Part shown: positions 1 to 10,838 of the stretch, piece by piece | Layout: each line of letters begins with the position of its first letter | Position numbering within the stretch: position 1 is the stretch's first letter | Made by a program: the position numbers and the translations under genes | Notes under the pieces: generated by a model | Databases searched by the model: none | Seen by the model: only the letters and a program-made list of their open reading frames with translations | What the model was told of the DNA's origin: nothing | DNA from: Cladophialophora immunda | Taxonomy: Eukaryota > Ascomycota > Eurotiomycetes > Chaetothyriales > Herpotrichiellaceae | DNA: 64,000 nucleotides | Assembly: GCF_000835495.1 (NCBI RefSeq) | Contig: NW_015622541.1 | Coordinates: 6,200,001 to 6,264,000, forward strand | Reading direction: 5' to 3'

Positions 1-2
1 TT

Positions 3-1922
3 CTCGACTTTGCGAAACAGATCTCCTCGGAACTTAAACAATACTATCATGCAGAAGGCCTGGAGGATACTCGCGTCATCCGCGACAAGCAAACCAGTAA
101 GCTCGAAACAACCACGGATGATTGGGCGGACACCCTTCTCACACAGTTGGCAGAACAGTCAAGGAGATTTGGCTTCATCCGCTTCGGCACAGTGCAAGAG
201 GCGGAAGCTTTCATGGACCGCAATTACCCTATTCTCTACTTGTATGGTAACGGCAACAAGTCTAACGGAGATGCGTCCAAAGTTCGGATAACTTTCAGTC
301 GAGAACGGAAAGACCCACGTAGGACTGACGAGCCGGACTGGATTTGCGATTCTGTATGTTGTGGAGAGTCAAGTCGCCGTGGAGCTACTAAGCTGATGGC
401 TCCTTAGTGTCTCATTAACAACTTTGCGACACGAGATCGGTGCTTTAGGTGCCAGGCCGAGAAACCAGGTACGTTTGATGAGGTGGAATCGTCGGCTTGA
501 CGCTGATGGTTCACAGAACATCCAAATTACGCTATACCGACAAAACCGCCCAACGTCGGAGACAACGACGCTTCGCCAGACAATCGCCCCTCTCAATTCC
601 TTCTCTTACGGGGTTTGGAACCTTCCGTGTCCGAAGAATTGCTGGTTAGGGGCGTAGCAAAACTTAACAAGCCAAGCTCGTCAACGTCTCAACGAGATGA
701 GCAATCCTCCAAAAAGGGTGCCAAGGTCGCATCCACAACTGGTGATGCGAATCTTGGAGCGAGAGAAGGTACATTGCGTCGAGTCCTGCTTATCCGCGAT
801 CGGAAAACCAACGAGAGTTGGCGGTATGGCTTTGCGGAATATGCTTCGATTGAGGATGCACAAGCTGCGCTGATTCGGTACAATTCCTTCGAACGGTTTA
901 CGATAGCTTCCAAGCAGGTGCTTGTTAGCTACATCCATGCTGGCGTTTTCGTTCCCGTGTTGAATCCAACTCCTGACACTGAACGCTTCTGCTTCAGCCC
1001 CGTGGGCAACCCGGCCATGAAGCTGGCGTATTGGGATGAGGGAGCTTATGTGAAGGAGCTGGCTGTATCGATGCCAACCACCGTCTCACAGGATCCAAAG
1101 AATGGGTCGACCATACGCACAGACACAGGAACTAAACCAGCCAAAGACGCAGAGAAGGCCAAGAAGCGCAAGGCACAGGCAGATATCGATACTTCCGGAG
1201 TCAAAAAGACGGTGCCATCGCACCTCCAATTCTGGAGTAATCGTCACGCTGAATTGCATGGCATTACAAAGAAATCCAACGACAGAGAAGACTCGAGATC
1301 TACTGACGGGGGTGAAAGCGCGGATGCGCCGCCCTCACATTCCTATGCTGACCCAAATCGACACTGCTGTTATCTCTGCATGCGTCAGTTCAACAACTCG
1401 GCAGAAGTCAACAAGCACGAGCGCCTGAGTACCTTGCACCGCACGAATTTGCAGGATGAAATGAAAGTCAAAAAAGCAGAGGCAAAGTTGGTAAAACACG
1501 GAATCCAACGCCACTTCGTCATGGCCGCGGCGAAACCCGCGCAAGAGTACCGCGATCGAGCAAAAGAGAGACGCAAGATCTATGGCGTGGTCAATAAAAA
1601 GGGCGAACAAGTCGGAAACGCACCCAGGTCATCACGCGCGTCCTCTGATGATGAAGCTTCAAAACCACCTGTTCAGTCCAAGGGCGCTTCATTGCTCAGC
1701 AAGATGGGCTATACCGCCGGGCAAGGGCTCGGTGCCTCTGGAGAAGGGATGACCGCGCCGATAAGTCAAGACGTCTATGTTGCTGGAGTTGGGCTGGGTG
1801 CGCAAGGCGGCAAACTTGGTGATGCAATTGTGGAAGCCGAGCGAAACACCAAAGGCGATTATGGTGGGTTTCTGGAAGAGACGCGGCAGAGGGCCAGGGA
1901 GAGGTACGCGAGGATGGAGTAG
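3..1922 (+). CDS. RBM5/RBM10-like RNA-binding splicing factor (5' partial)
   Basis: Predicted nuclear pre-mRNA splicing regulator. Exons 3-353, 408-468 and 517-1922 join in frame across two introns (GTATGT..TTAG, GTACGT..CACAG) to give 605 codons; the start lies outside the window. Domain order in the fragment: an RRM (about 1-95, with the RNP1-like RFGFIRFG), a RanBP2-type zinc finger (DWICDSC...RCFRCQ, restored only after the first splice), a second RRM (about 175-290), a C2H2 finger (about 420, CYLC...HERLSTLH) and a C-terminal G-patch (about 525, MGYTAGQGLG), ending RERYARME. This is the order of vertebrate RBM5/RBM10, and the C2H2 spacing matches theirs. No aromatic OCRE repeat is visible between RRM2 and the C2H2 finger. 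Family assignment is strong; the exact orthologue is inferred. Confidence 0.88.
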
Positions 1923-2926
1923 AGGGCGAGGGCCTGGGGAACCAGGGCGGCATGTTGCCTTGAAACGGTGGGACGAGGACGGTGAAGACGGCAATGATAA
2001 TGATACACGTGCTCTGAGGGAGGAGAAATATTGTACGAATACCGAGCATGCCTCTGACGATGATAGCGAAGACGGATGAATGATGAACAAACGTCCCTGG
2101 CTGCTACTATGCTTCGTTACTTCCTTTATTCCATCCTATCTTTTTTTTTCCTCTTTCTCTCTTGCGACACTTTCTGGCGCCGGGAGCCGCCCGGTCCAGA
2201 GAAGCTACTCAGTTCTCAACATTTCTTTTACACGCCACCGTACAAGGCCGGTCACGCTCAACATGCTAACCCTCTCCATGAGATGCAGCTGCGGTTGGAG
2301 AAAGGAGAGATGGTGGTTGGGAAGGTGTATGATACAGCGAGAGCAGCCCCCGCTATCGAGGTGATTTCAACTCTGTGCACTGGTAAAAGCTTTTGCGTCT
2401 CGTTTCGTTTGTCTTGCGTCGTCGTCGTCGTCGTTGTCGTTGTCGATGTCGACTTTGCCGTGCATCCTATTTTGGCGCCCATCTTTTGTTTCTGGAGCAC
2501 CCATACATACTGCGCCCCGCCCGCATTTCTTCGGCCCACGCAGAGTCAGCATTGCAGTTTGTTTCTCTTTTGCTCTTCGTGCCAAATGTGTGCCAAATAT
2601 GGGCGGGCACTTTGTGCCGCACTCTCGCCCTCGTCAACCACACACACCGCCATATGTGTGACGCGTCTGGAAATTGGACCAGCCGGATAGTCGGCAGGAC
2701 CGGGAGCCAGGAGCCAGGGGCCCAAGATCGAGCATTGGGGGTGCTGAAGCCGTGTGCTGAGTTCAGGAGGGTGACTAGGTAGCTAGGCGGGTAGTCGTGT
2801 ATACCTCCGTACGAGACAGAGTCGTTAGGACAAGCGTTTTGGTGTTTCTTCTCTCTCTCTCGCTTCATGCCTCGTGCTTCCCTTGGCTTGCCTTTCCACC
2901 TTTGCCATGATGTGAGTCTTTGTACA
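1923..2926. other. Intergenic spacer between convergent genes
   Basis: The RBM5-like gene and YAE1 converge here. I see no gene. The stretch is pyrimidine-rich and contains an imperfect GTC/GTT trinucleotide run at 2418-2453. Both 3' UTRs must lie within it. Confidence 0.5.
2418..2453 (+). repeat. Imperfect GTC/GTT trinucleotide repeat
   Basis: About twelve triplets of GTC with GTT and GAT interruptions, in the spacer between the RBM5-like gene and YAE1. It opens spurious reading frames rich in V, D or R on both strands. Confidence 0.8.
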
Positions 2927-3850
2927 TCACTTTGTGCTGTTGTTGGTGTCCTCCTGCGCCTTGGAATCGTCCTTCCTCAGCCCACCCAGCACAATCTGCT
3001 CCCACTTTTCAAGAACTGCCTCGATCTCCGCGGGCACAGCTGGTCCTTCGGCCTGCTTGCTCTCCACCTCTCCACTACCACCGCCACCATCGATGCCGAC
3101 ACTGGCATCCGGGATCGCCGCGATCTTCTCATCATCCATGAACTTTAGCAGTTCTGAGATCTTCAGCTGTCTTTGGGCGCGGGCGTAGAGGTTCTGCACG
3201 AAGGCCAGATCCTCGTCCCTTTTCCCGCGGGAGATGCTTCCCTGGGGCTCATCTCGCCCGACGACTCCGTGTAAGGGCTCTTCGATTCTTCTCGGCAGAG
3301 ACGGAGTCGTCACCGTTGGCACGGTGGAAGAACTCGACCCGGCGTCTGCCATTTTCCCACCCGAGCGAGGCTTGGTGGTGAGCGCCGAGACGACGCCTTC
3401 CAGGACCCCGAGCACTTGGCCCACCCGCAGTCCGACCTCCACCCCCAGGGGATATCCCGCGTCAAAGCCACGCTGCATGACCCGTGCCTTCCCCACGGAG
3501 AGACCCTCGCGGTACCCGTCCGTCATGTGCTGACGGCGCAGGGAGGGGACGTCGCTCAGGATCACTTCCCGCCTCACTATTCTCCGGGAGGCGGTCGGTG
3601 GATGTTCCTGGCCGGACGCATCTGTTGGGAGTTGCGCCTCGGATGCAAAACCTCCTGGCGCCGCGTCAGTGGCGTGCTCATGGTCCGACGACGTGTCCCA
3701 GATATCGTCGTCGGCGCCGGGGGACTGTTCGGGCGTTGTCATCGTGGTGTCGGGTGATGAATGGGGACTGTGCGTGGGCGAGGGCGTCGACTTTGAGGAC
3801 TCAGCCGTCCTGAGATTCGGCAGTGTCGACAGCGCGCCTGGGTCTGCCAT
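2927..3850 (-). CDS. YAE1: Yae1-family protein (Fe-S maturation adaptor)
   Basis: In yeast, Yae1 with Lto1 recruits the cytosolic iron-sulfur assembly targeting complex to the ABC protein Rli1; the same role is inferred here. The gene has one exon of 307 codons. The start is the ATG at 3850 (MADPGAL); the frame continues upstream only to a GTG. The diagnostic deca-GX3 region lies around residues 110-150, with glycines at every fourth position ([20 protein letters not shown], then [17 protein letters not shown]). The N-terminal third is Ser/Pro/Asp-rich with a WDTSSDHE acidic-aromatic motif near residue 50. The C-terminal part is helical and ends in a Lys/Asp-rich tail. It is longer than yeast Yae1 because of these low-complexity ends. 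Confidence 0.88.
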   Translation of the reverse strand: MADPGALSTLPNLRTAESSKSTPSPTHSPHSSPDTTMTTPEQSPGADDDIWDTSSDHEHATDAAPGGFASEAQLPTDASGQEHPPTASRRIVRREVILSDVPSLRRQHMTDGYREGLSVGKARVMQRGFDAGYPLGVEVGLRVGQVLGVLEGVVSALTTKPRSGGKMADAGSSSSTVPTVTTPSLPRRIEEPLHGVVGRDEPQGSISRGKRDEDLAFVQNLYARAQRQLKISELLKFMDDEKIAAIPDASVGIDGGGGSGEVESKQAEGPAVPAEIEAVLEKWEQIVLGGLRKDDSKAQEDTNNSTK

Positions 3851-4618
3851 TTGGCGTCTTTCCACGAGTGTGGCTGAGTAGATGCTTGCCGAACTCCAGC
3901 ACTGTTGTCAAAGAAAACTGCAGTCCAAAAATCGTAGCTCTTTTTTTTTTCTCGGCTCCCCACTGCCTCGAGTAACTTCGATTCTTGATCTGTTGCTCAC
4001 GATTTTGCAAGAAGAACCCTCCTTTTTCTTCTTTTGGCCCTGGGTCCAGTGCAATGTCCCCCTTAACTTCCGGATCTGCCAATTCTCTCTCTTCCGCTTT
4101 CTCTTCGCTTTCTTTCTTGCCCTCCGCGTCGTCAACTGTATGCAATCTATCGACACACGGGCCTAGACCTACCGAGTAAAAGTGACAAGCTGACGACGGG
4201 CCACCACACCGTCTAATGAAGAGTTCTTCTCAGGGGATGCCTAGTGATCGATCACCAGAAATATCGTCTCATATACAAGAAGAAGCGAGATATGTTCACC
4301 CTTGGGACTCCTTGGAGGCAGATGGAAGGTAGGAGGATCCAAGTCCGATGGTGTTCGTCTCGGTCTCATACGAGGTACTCAGTACTACCCTGCCGAGGCA
4401 CGTCATTTGAAATTTTATATCACGTGCGTGGCCTTGTGGCCGCCTTGTGCACTATGCTATACATCAAGGCTAAGGGGAAGATGTATGCGCTAGACAAGTC
4501 TGCACTTGCCTCGCATCTGCTGTTCCAAACGGTTTAATTCCCTGAATTTGTCAGAAACTTTTCTGTTCTATGGGTATCATCTCTGTATAAACGACATCAC
4601 GAATGGAAATAAAACAGA
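3851..4618. other. Intergenic: YAE1 upstream region and 3' flank of the acetyl-CoA transporter
   Basis: No gene recognised. The part next to YAE1 is T/C-rich on the + strand (A/G-rich on the YAE1 sense strand) with homopolymer runs near 3940 and 4030, consistent with a promoter/5' UTR. Confidence 0.4.
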
Positions 4619-6775
4619 TCAACCCGACGGCACACGGCGGTATGAGTGATCCCCTACTCGCCACGCTCGTAACGGTAACGCTTGCAGCGCAAGGGCCTTC
4701 CTCTCTACATAAGTCCAAAATAATACCGCCCCAATGATCACAAAAATGACATTTGTGATATAATATCCATCACGTTGCATGAGGCAGGTCCCACCTCCCT
4801 TCAAGCACACATTCTTGTCTGCTTCAAGAGCACAACTGAAGCTGCTGGTGACAAGCGTGGCGTCTGGATGAGATTTGAGGAAGCTGTCGGGGTCGGCCGG
4901 TGGAATGCAGGTCGCTTTTGTAAAGAGGTCGACGAATTTGAGGATGAAGAATTTCGGGAACGTTCCGCCGAGATTCGAGACACTGGGTAAAAAGGGTCAG
5001 CAAAGGAATTCGCAGAATGTTCATCAAGGAAAGGTCTCGACTTACGTAGCCAATAATGTCATATATGTTCCACCGATCGTCGGGTCAGCAATTCGGGCGT
5101 GAAACGCCGCCGAAGCAACAAACATGACCGTATTCATAAAGGTGGACGAAACATGTGCAAAAATCACCACCAGCATGTACCACACCGGGACAGCCTCGTC
5201 GGGCGCGGTTGGATAGATCATAATCGTAATCTGCCCAAAGACAGCCGTGAGAAGCCTGGCGGCATAGGCCCAACACCATACCTTTAACGGTGTGTACTCT
5301 GTGGACCATTTCCCGGCATAGTATCCCAAGCCCAGTTCAAATGGGAAATCAATGAGTACAACCAAGGCCATATTTGCTTGTCCGAAGCCCTTGTCGAGGA
5401 GCTTGAGGTTCGTGACTGCATCGTTGGTCACAAAGCCGAGTTTGCTGACAAGGTGAACGATGATGATTGTGACGACATTGGGGAGTTTCAGCACCGCCCA
5501 CATGGTTCGGTAGACGTCCATAATTCCCTCACGCTCATTGTTCTTCTCTTCTCGTTTCAAGATGGCTAAACCCACTGTTACGATGAGGTAAACCCAGCCC
5601 CAAAAGGTCATGTAGCCGCCGAGCGTAAAGAGGCCGTACTCCTTGGGCACAGTCCTAAACCATCTGTTGGCGAAATCTGGCGCCTGTAGCGCGAGGAAAA
5701 CGGTGTGCGACAAGAAAGAGCCAGCAGTCAAGCCGACAGTCTGCGCAGTTGAGGCATACGAGATGTTCTGGATCGAGAGAAGTGAAATTGCCCATCCGTC
5801 CACTGCAATGTCTTGAGTAGCGCACATGAAGACCAGAAGGAACCACCAGCCGGTAAAGTCCCAAACCCCAGCTCCATCATTGTCGCCTGTAGCTTTCATC
5901 ATCTCGTCAATTCTGCCTCCGAGGTAAATCATGGACAGTCCGGAGATAGTTTGAATAGGGGTGATCCAACTCTTTCTCCGTCCAAACCTCCTGCTCCAAA
6001 CTGCATCCACAATTGGACTCCATAACAGCTTCAATGAGTAAGGATATATGGCCAGAGAGAAGATACCAATCTGACCATACGAAAGATAGCTTTTTAACAG
6101 AAACGGGACTGAACCCGAAGCCAGGCCCATGGGGATGCCTTGGAGGAAATAAAGGAGGCAGAGAAGAAGGAAGTTTTTCTTGTCTTTCGGGGGGAGGTCG
6201 ACGAAGCTGGTATTGACCATACCAGGGGTCTGCGGCGTTTGAGGGGGCGGCGGTTCATAGTCCAGTGAAAAGTCATTTCTGCTCATAAGTCTGGTGGTAT
6301 TCGTCGTGGGGTCGTCGCTCGAGACGTGTTTGCGTCTCATCTCAATATGGGAATTCATGTCGCCGTTTGCGTGGCCATTCGCGTGGCCGTTCTGATCGAT
6401 CTCAATGCGAAGATCTGGTCGAGATGACGATCTCTTGTCTTTGCTCTTCTTGGACTTCCTGCGTTGCATAGGTGATTCAGAACCTTCCGCAACCACAAGG
6501 TGGTCTTTTTCAGATGTGTCAGTCTCGGAGTCTCCCTCTTCCTCTGCCTCTTCACTCTCTTCCTCGCTTTCCTTATGGTCTATTGATCGGGTTCTGGGTC
6601 GAGGTGCACCGTTGTGATGTGGTTTCTCCGACTGGTATTCGTTTAGTTCGATTTCTTGGGATTGCCTTGTATTGTTTGGGCCGGCGCTGTGGACTGGAAG
6701 GATGGGATGTTCGGTGGGATGGGAGCGAGCGTAAAAGATCGGGATTGTATATGGTTCGGCAATGGAGTCAGGCAT
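4619..6775 (-). CDS. Acetyl-CoA transporter, SLC33A1/AT-1 family (MFS)
   Basis: Predicted multi-span carrier that moves acetyl-CoA into the ER/Golgi lumen for acetylation, as its animal homologue does. Exons 6775-5046 and 4982-4619 (63-nt intron, GTAAGT..CCCAG) give 697 aa. The join restores the family signature GGTYMTLLATVSNLGG. The conserved core starts near residue 200 (LLCLLYFLQGIPMGLASGSV) and about twelve membrane segments follow, with SPIVDAVW and GRRKSWI in the early loops. The C-terminal exon has Cys-rich loop residues (ATCIPP, CALEADKNVC) and a final membrane span. The ~195-residue N-terminal extension is Ser/Glu/Lys-rich and predicted disordered. The ATG at 6775 (MPDSIAEP) is the first in frame. 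Confidence 0.92.
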
Positions 6776-7285
6776 CCATGCGGCAGAAAAAGAGCGTGGG
6801 TGGGTGGTGAGTGGATAGAACAGAAAAGGACTCTGTGTCCTTTCGCAGGGGCGAGACCGGCGAATGACCAACTTCAAATTTGGGAGTGCTCCGTGCTGTG
6901 AGTGAGATCATTGATGGAGAAGGAGATTTTGCGTCTACAACTCCCTCCCCTCACAATAACACATCATATTGAACTGATGGACATGACAGTCTCGCGCAGG
7001 AGACACCTTCATCTTTATCGTATCAGCAGGCGAAGCGCAAGGTGGCCGCCCCCAGATTTCTTGCTGGGCCTTTATTTATTGCCGGAATAGCATTTAGCCC
7101 CCTGACCCAGCACGTGAAAGGCCTATCCCCAAGCGAGTAGCTAAGATAAGAGCCTCGCACGCGTCCGATAAGCACGAAAGACGCGTCGAATGTTCGCCCT
7201 TCGGTTGAACTTCGCTTGCCACCAGCCCTTTGACGTTGACTGTTGACCACAGACGACGGGCCGAGATCAAGTCCGCAAGACGGAA
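6776..7285. promoter_or_regulatory. Shared divergent promoter region: acetyl-CoA transporter / CENP-O
   Basis: A 510-bp stretch between two divergent start codons, with no other gene. Both 5' UTRs and promoters must lie here. No clear TATA box was identified for either side. Confidence 0.5.
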
Positions 7286-8509
7286 ATGGCTCTCGTTGCA
7301 TCTCCTCCCCTGCCCTCTATGGATGTGGTGATGAGTGACTCTCCAGACGACGAGATTGCCCAAGTCAGAGCTGAAAGTACGTACAGGGCTTCCCCAGTTG
7401 CACATTCGACCTCTAACACGTTGACAGTCAAAAAACTCACCCGACAGCGCAAACTCCTCACGTCTACTCTTCTTGCCTCAACGAAAGCCCAGTCGCGTCT
7501 CTCAAACCACTATCCGGCTCCAAGCGCACCCTCAAACAGCAATAATCCTCAACAATTGAATGATCTACAACAAAATTCCCACACCAACGCCCACCGACTC
7601 GCCTTTGGAGTGACCTCGTTTCCTTTCCACGACCCTTCACCCGAGCTTCGGCCATGGAACCCGCTACTTGGAATAAGGATTGACATCTGCAATCGCAAAG
7701 GTGTTTTCGATAGCCCGTATTACATGTTCTGCGTTCGGGCTAGAGACACAGGGGATGAGCTGCGGATCCATCGACATACGATTCCCGCGCTGGTGCCACT
7801 AGAGCAGTATGAAAAGCAATACCTCCCAATCTCGTATTTAGACGACGAAGGATACGGCGGTTCAGAAGACTCACGACTCAACGCCAACGAACGCGAAACG
7901 ACAACGAAACAGGATCTTCATAGCCTCGTTTCCCGGGTCAGATATGATCTTGTGAGCTGGCGGTTGAGGCAAGATGTAACAGAATGGCTACGAGAAGAAT
8001 TGGCAATCCCAGACTCTTCCGCTCAACCTGCGAGCTCTTCCAAGGATCAAACAGAAGGGGCCAAAGAGGACACCGACATGAAACAGGGCGACGGGGATCT
8101 GCGCTCTACTGAAATCAGTTCTTACATTGAAAGTGAAGATAATGACCCGGAACGCGAATCCGAGGAAGAAGACGGTGAAGAGGAGGAAATCACCGGAAAA
8201 TTCAATGTGCACTCTCTCGCCAGTCTAGAGGTCGACGCGCGACAACTCCGCATCATCTGGTCCGATGACCGCGTGGGCCGGATCAAGATCTCCGACGACG
8301 GGAAGGTGGAAAAGGCAGTTGTGATTGGGTTAGATGGCAACAGGGTCAAGGACGTGGAGAGGATCCTGATAGGCGACGGCGAGGGGAGCGTTAGCCTTTA
8401 TGATTTGGTGGGTCGATTGGAGGAGGTTTATAAGAGATCGCTGAGAAATGAAGACCCTGACCGGGATGAGCGAGGAGGGGAAAGGACAAGGACGGCGCGA
8501 GGGCCATGA
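7286..8509 (+). CDS. CENP-O / Mcm21-like inner kinetochore protein
   Basis: Component of the constitutive centromere-associated network (COMA/CENP-OPQUR) that links centromeric chromatin to the outer kinetochore. Exons 7286-7376 and 7428-8509 (51-nt intron, GTACGT..TTGACAG) give 390 aa. Splicing restores a heptad-like N-terminal segment, DEIAQVRAEIKKLTRQRKLL, consistent with the family's coiled coil. The Cenp-O fold is recognisable from AFGVTSFPF through WNPLLGIRIDICN and YYMFCVRARD to the signature HRHTIPALVPLEQYEKQYLP. The second half contains an acidic linker (EDNDPERESEEEDGEEEE) before the C-terminal RWD part. The intron has no stop and is a multiple of three, so the unspliced form would also read through. 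Confidence 0.88.
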   Translation: MALVASPPLPSMDVVMSDSPDDEIAQVRAESTYRASPVAHSTSNTLTVKKLTRQRKLLTSTLLASTKAQSRLSNHYPAPSAPSNSNNPQQLNDLQQNSHTNAHRLAFGVTSFPFHDPSPELRPWNPLLGIRIDICNRKGVFDSPYYMFCVRARDTGDELRIHRHTIPALVPLEQYEKQYLPISYLDDEGYGGSEDSRLNANERETTTKQDLHSLVSRVRYDLVSWRLRQDVTEWLREELAIPDSSAQPASSSKDQTEGAKEDTDMKQGDGDLRSTEISSYIESEDNDPERESEEEDGEEEEITGKFNVHSLASLEVDARQLRIIWSDDRVGRIKISDDGKVEKAVVIGLDGNRVKDVERILIGDGEGSVSLYDLVGRLEEVYKRSLRNEDPDRDERGGERTRTARGP

Positions 8510-9265
8510 AGTTCCTGCACCACGAAACGAAACATGATCGGCATTGCCATTTATATGGGACGAAGACGGTACGATGATCACCAGCTCACGAAACACGATG
8601 AAAGAGAACATGGTTTCCAAGTTAGTTCTATTGTCAGAAATCTTTTTCTGATATCCCCGGTCACCTAATCCAAGATTACAAAGGCCGACTCACCATCCCG
8701 ATGTTGGCTCTTATACCAACGTGGAGAACTTCTGGCCAGATACTGTTGCATCACCCTCGAATTGACTTCCCAGCTTAACGGCCTATGACTGTTGGTCGTT
8801 CTGTCCGAAGCTTCTAATCTTTGGTTAAATAGAGGCTACGAGACACAAGCTCCCAATCCAAGGCAAAAGAGATTGAGGGCGGATGGCCCAAAGAATCCTG
8901 CCAAAAACACCTGAGGGAAATGAATACGGGATGTGCAAGGCCATCACAAGGATCATCAACGATATTTGACTCCTTCTCGTGCACTTGCTCGTGTTATCTT
9001 AACAAAGAGGCCATATGTGCTGTAAACTGTGCCTCAAGGGGTGTTAAATCTGGCCTCACTAGGCCGAATCGAGTGCGTATAGAAGCAAGACATGTATTCG
9101 CCACTCAGGGGCTTAGGGGGGATATTCCCCAAGGATGACGCTCGGAGCTCTATTCGGAGCCTGTGACGCCCGGATCATAAGTAGATGAATGCGCATGAAA
9201 CGGAAATGTTGATGTCATCCTCTCATCAATGTGCTCTTCGCCTCCTTTCGGATAGTTTATGGTTT
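8510..9265. other. Intergenic, boundary of the accessory block
   Basis: Lies between CENP-O and the convergent cyclase gene. No gene or RNA recognised. It marks the transition from conserved to accessory genes. Confidence 0.4.
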
Positions 9266-10390
9266 CTACAGGATAGCTATCGCGTTTGGAGTCGTCCCAA
9301 CACCGCCAAACACATGGAGAGGAGCGCTCGTAAAGAAAAAGGACCACTGTTTCGCCTCTGCGCACGCCTTGGACAATTTCTCCAGATTCCACAGCTCGCC
9401 GATCGGACACCCCCAGTGAGTCAACAACCATTCGTGAAGACATACTTTGTCCTTGAGCCCGAAGGGGGCCGGGCAGACCTCGAATCCCAGGGAGTCTCCG
9501 GCTACAGCAGCGAAATGGTGATTCCACAGCCACTTGGCAGACTTCATTGACGCCTCGACGCCGATGAACTCGCCCCGGTCCAAGGACTTTGCGCGTTCAG
9601 CAGACGGGGTCGAATCATGCCACGCCGTGAACCCAGAACGGATGATCAGAATATCACCCGCTTTCAGCTCCAGATTCTGGTACCTGGCAACTTCGTCCAG
9701 TTCGTCCACCGTCATCGGATATGGAGAGTCGATCTTTGCTGGCTCTTTGCCCGTCTCTTTTCGCCATCTGTCGTAGTCGAGAAGGATCCCTCTGCCCACG
9801 ATCCCCCCGTTCTCGACCCAGTCTGCAATGTTGTCGGTTGGTCCAGTCTGAAAGAGTCGCACGGGTGGGAACGAGACTCACTTTGAATGCCCAGTTTGCC
9901 CGTACCATCCTCATCGATCTCCCGGTGCTTCATTCCATTGTAGTAGATGCCGGAGTGTTGCAGTCCGACATGACGAAGACCGTCCCACTGGGAACTGCTC
10001 TGCGTGTTGAATCTGACCACGTCGTCGTGAGCGACGATGTCGTACTCGCCACCCTTGTTTCTCTCGCGGAAGTCCACAATGGTTTGCTCAAATCGCTCTC
10101 GACCCGCAATCCCGTGGTCGAAGTGATCTAGCCTCAAATCGAGCTGCACGGATTTCCCCATCTTGACTTCTCGGGACGCATTTCGAATGACCTCGGGAGT
10201 CAAAAGATTTAGTGCTAAACTTGGCCGTTAGCCTACAATGGCTGTCCCTTATCATGATTTGCCTGCTTTGGAAAAGCAAAGGGGGCAGCATACTTCCGAG
10301 TTCATCGCCCTTACCCCAAAATCCCCAGGCATTTCCCTGGGGCTGGCCCTCAACTGGCGGCAGTGAGTCGAAATCGGGGTAATCAACCAT
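9266..10390 (-). CDS. Cyclase-family (PF04199) metal-dependent hydrolase
   Basis: Member of the fungal branch of the kynurenine formamidase/isatin hydrolase superfamily, which hydrolyses amide or ester bonds in ring-derived substrates; the actual substrate is unknown. Exons 10390-10294, 10214-9882 and 9822-9266 give 328 aa. Splices were chosen because they rebuild family motifs: WGKGDELGTLNLLTPE across intron 1 and KLGIQNWVENGGIVGRGILL across intron 2. A nearer CAG at 9848 would make a 34-nt intron in the wrong frame and is rejected. The metal/substrate region is NTQSSSQWDGLRHVG (about 100-120). HHFAAVAGDSLGFEV and LHEWLLTHWGCPIGELWNLE are further family hallmarks. It is transcribed from a TATA-containing promoter and lies beside an SDR on the same strand. 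Confidence 0.88.
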
Positions 10391-10448
10391 GGCTCGGGGA
10401 ATCGTGGTCTCGAGGTTGGCGGCCAGCTTGGATGGAGGCAGCAGGAGC

Positions 10449-10456
10449 CTTTTATA
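10449..10456 (-). promoter_or_regulatory. TATA box of the cyclase gene
   Basis: TATAAAAG on the minus strand, about 58 nt upstream of the cyclase ATG. It is one of the few clear TATA elements in the window and suggests a regulated rather than housekeeping promoter. The role is inferred from motif and position. Confidence 0.5.
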
Positions 10457-10838
10457 TTACAGAGACATCGGGTATTAAATCCCGAGGTGTGGAGGTTGGT
10501 AAGGGCATTTGCCGGCGTACCCCAAGTGAGGTTCTTGACGGCCAGCAATCTGGCCAAGTGTTGAGACTGTATAGTGTTGTGTTCTACCTCTCCACTGAGA
10601 GCGCAGTGGAAGTCTGTGGGGCACGCCAGACCATCTCGCGAAAATCGCAATTCCTGGTACATTGCGCTAGGCTACAGCTTCAGGTAGAATGGGGTCTTCG
10701 AAGTAATAGATTTCTCGTCCAGAAATTCGAATAGTTCCATCTTCTACACCGGTCCAACCCATGCTAGCGGAGAGACTGTCAACAGCCTTTTGGGAAGTAA
10801 CGTGGGCACCGACGCAGCCATAGTGGAACGAAGGCTCT

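Noticed and set aside
3851..3865. N-terminal extension of YAE1 to 3865
   Set aside because: The extra codons start at a GTG. The first ATG is at 3850. The same reasoning moved the starts of the acetyl-CoA transporter, the 196-aa protein and the ATPase.
9848..9881. 34-nt intron in the cyclase gene ending at the first CAG
   Set aside because: It is too short for fungal splicing and out of frame. The next CAG gives a 59-nt intron and the motif KLGIQNWVENGG.
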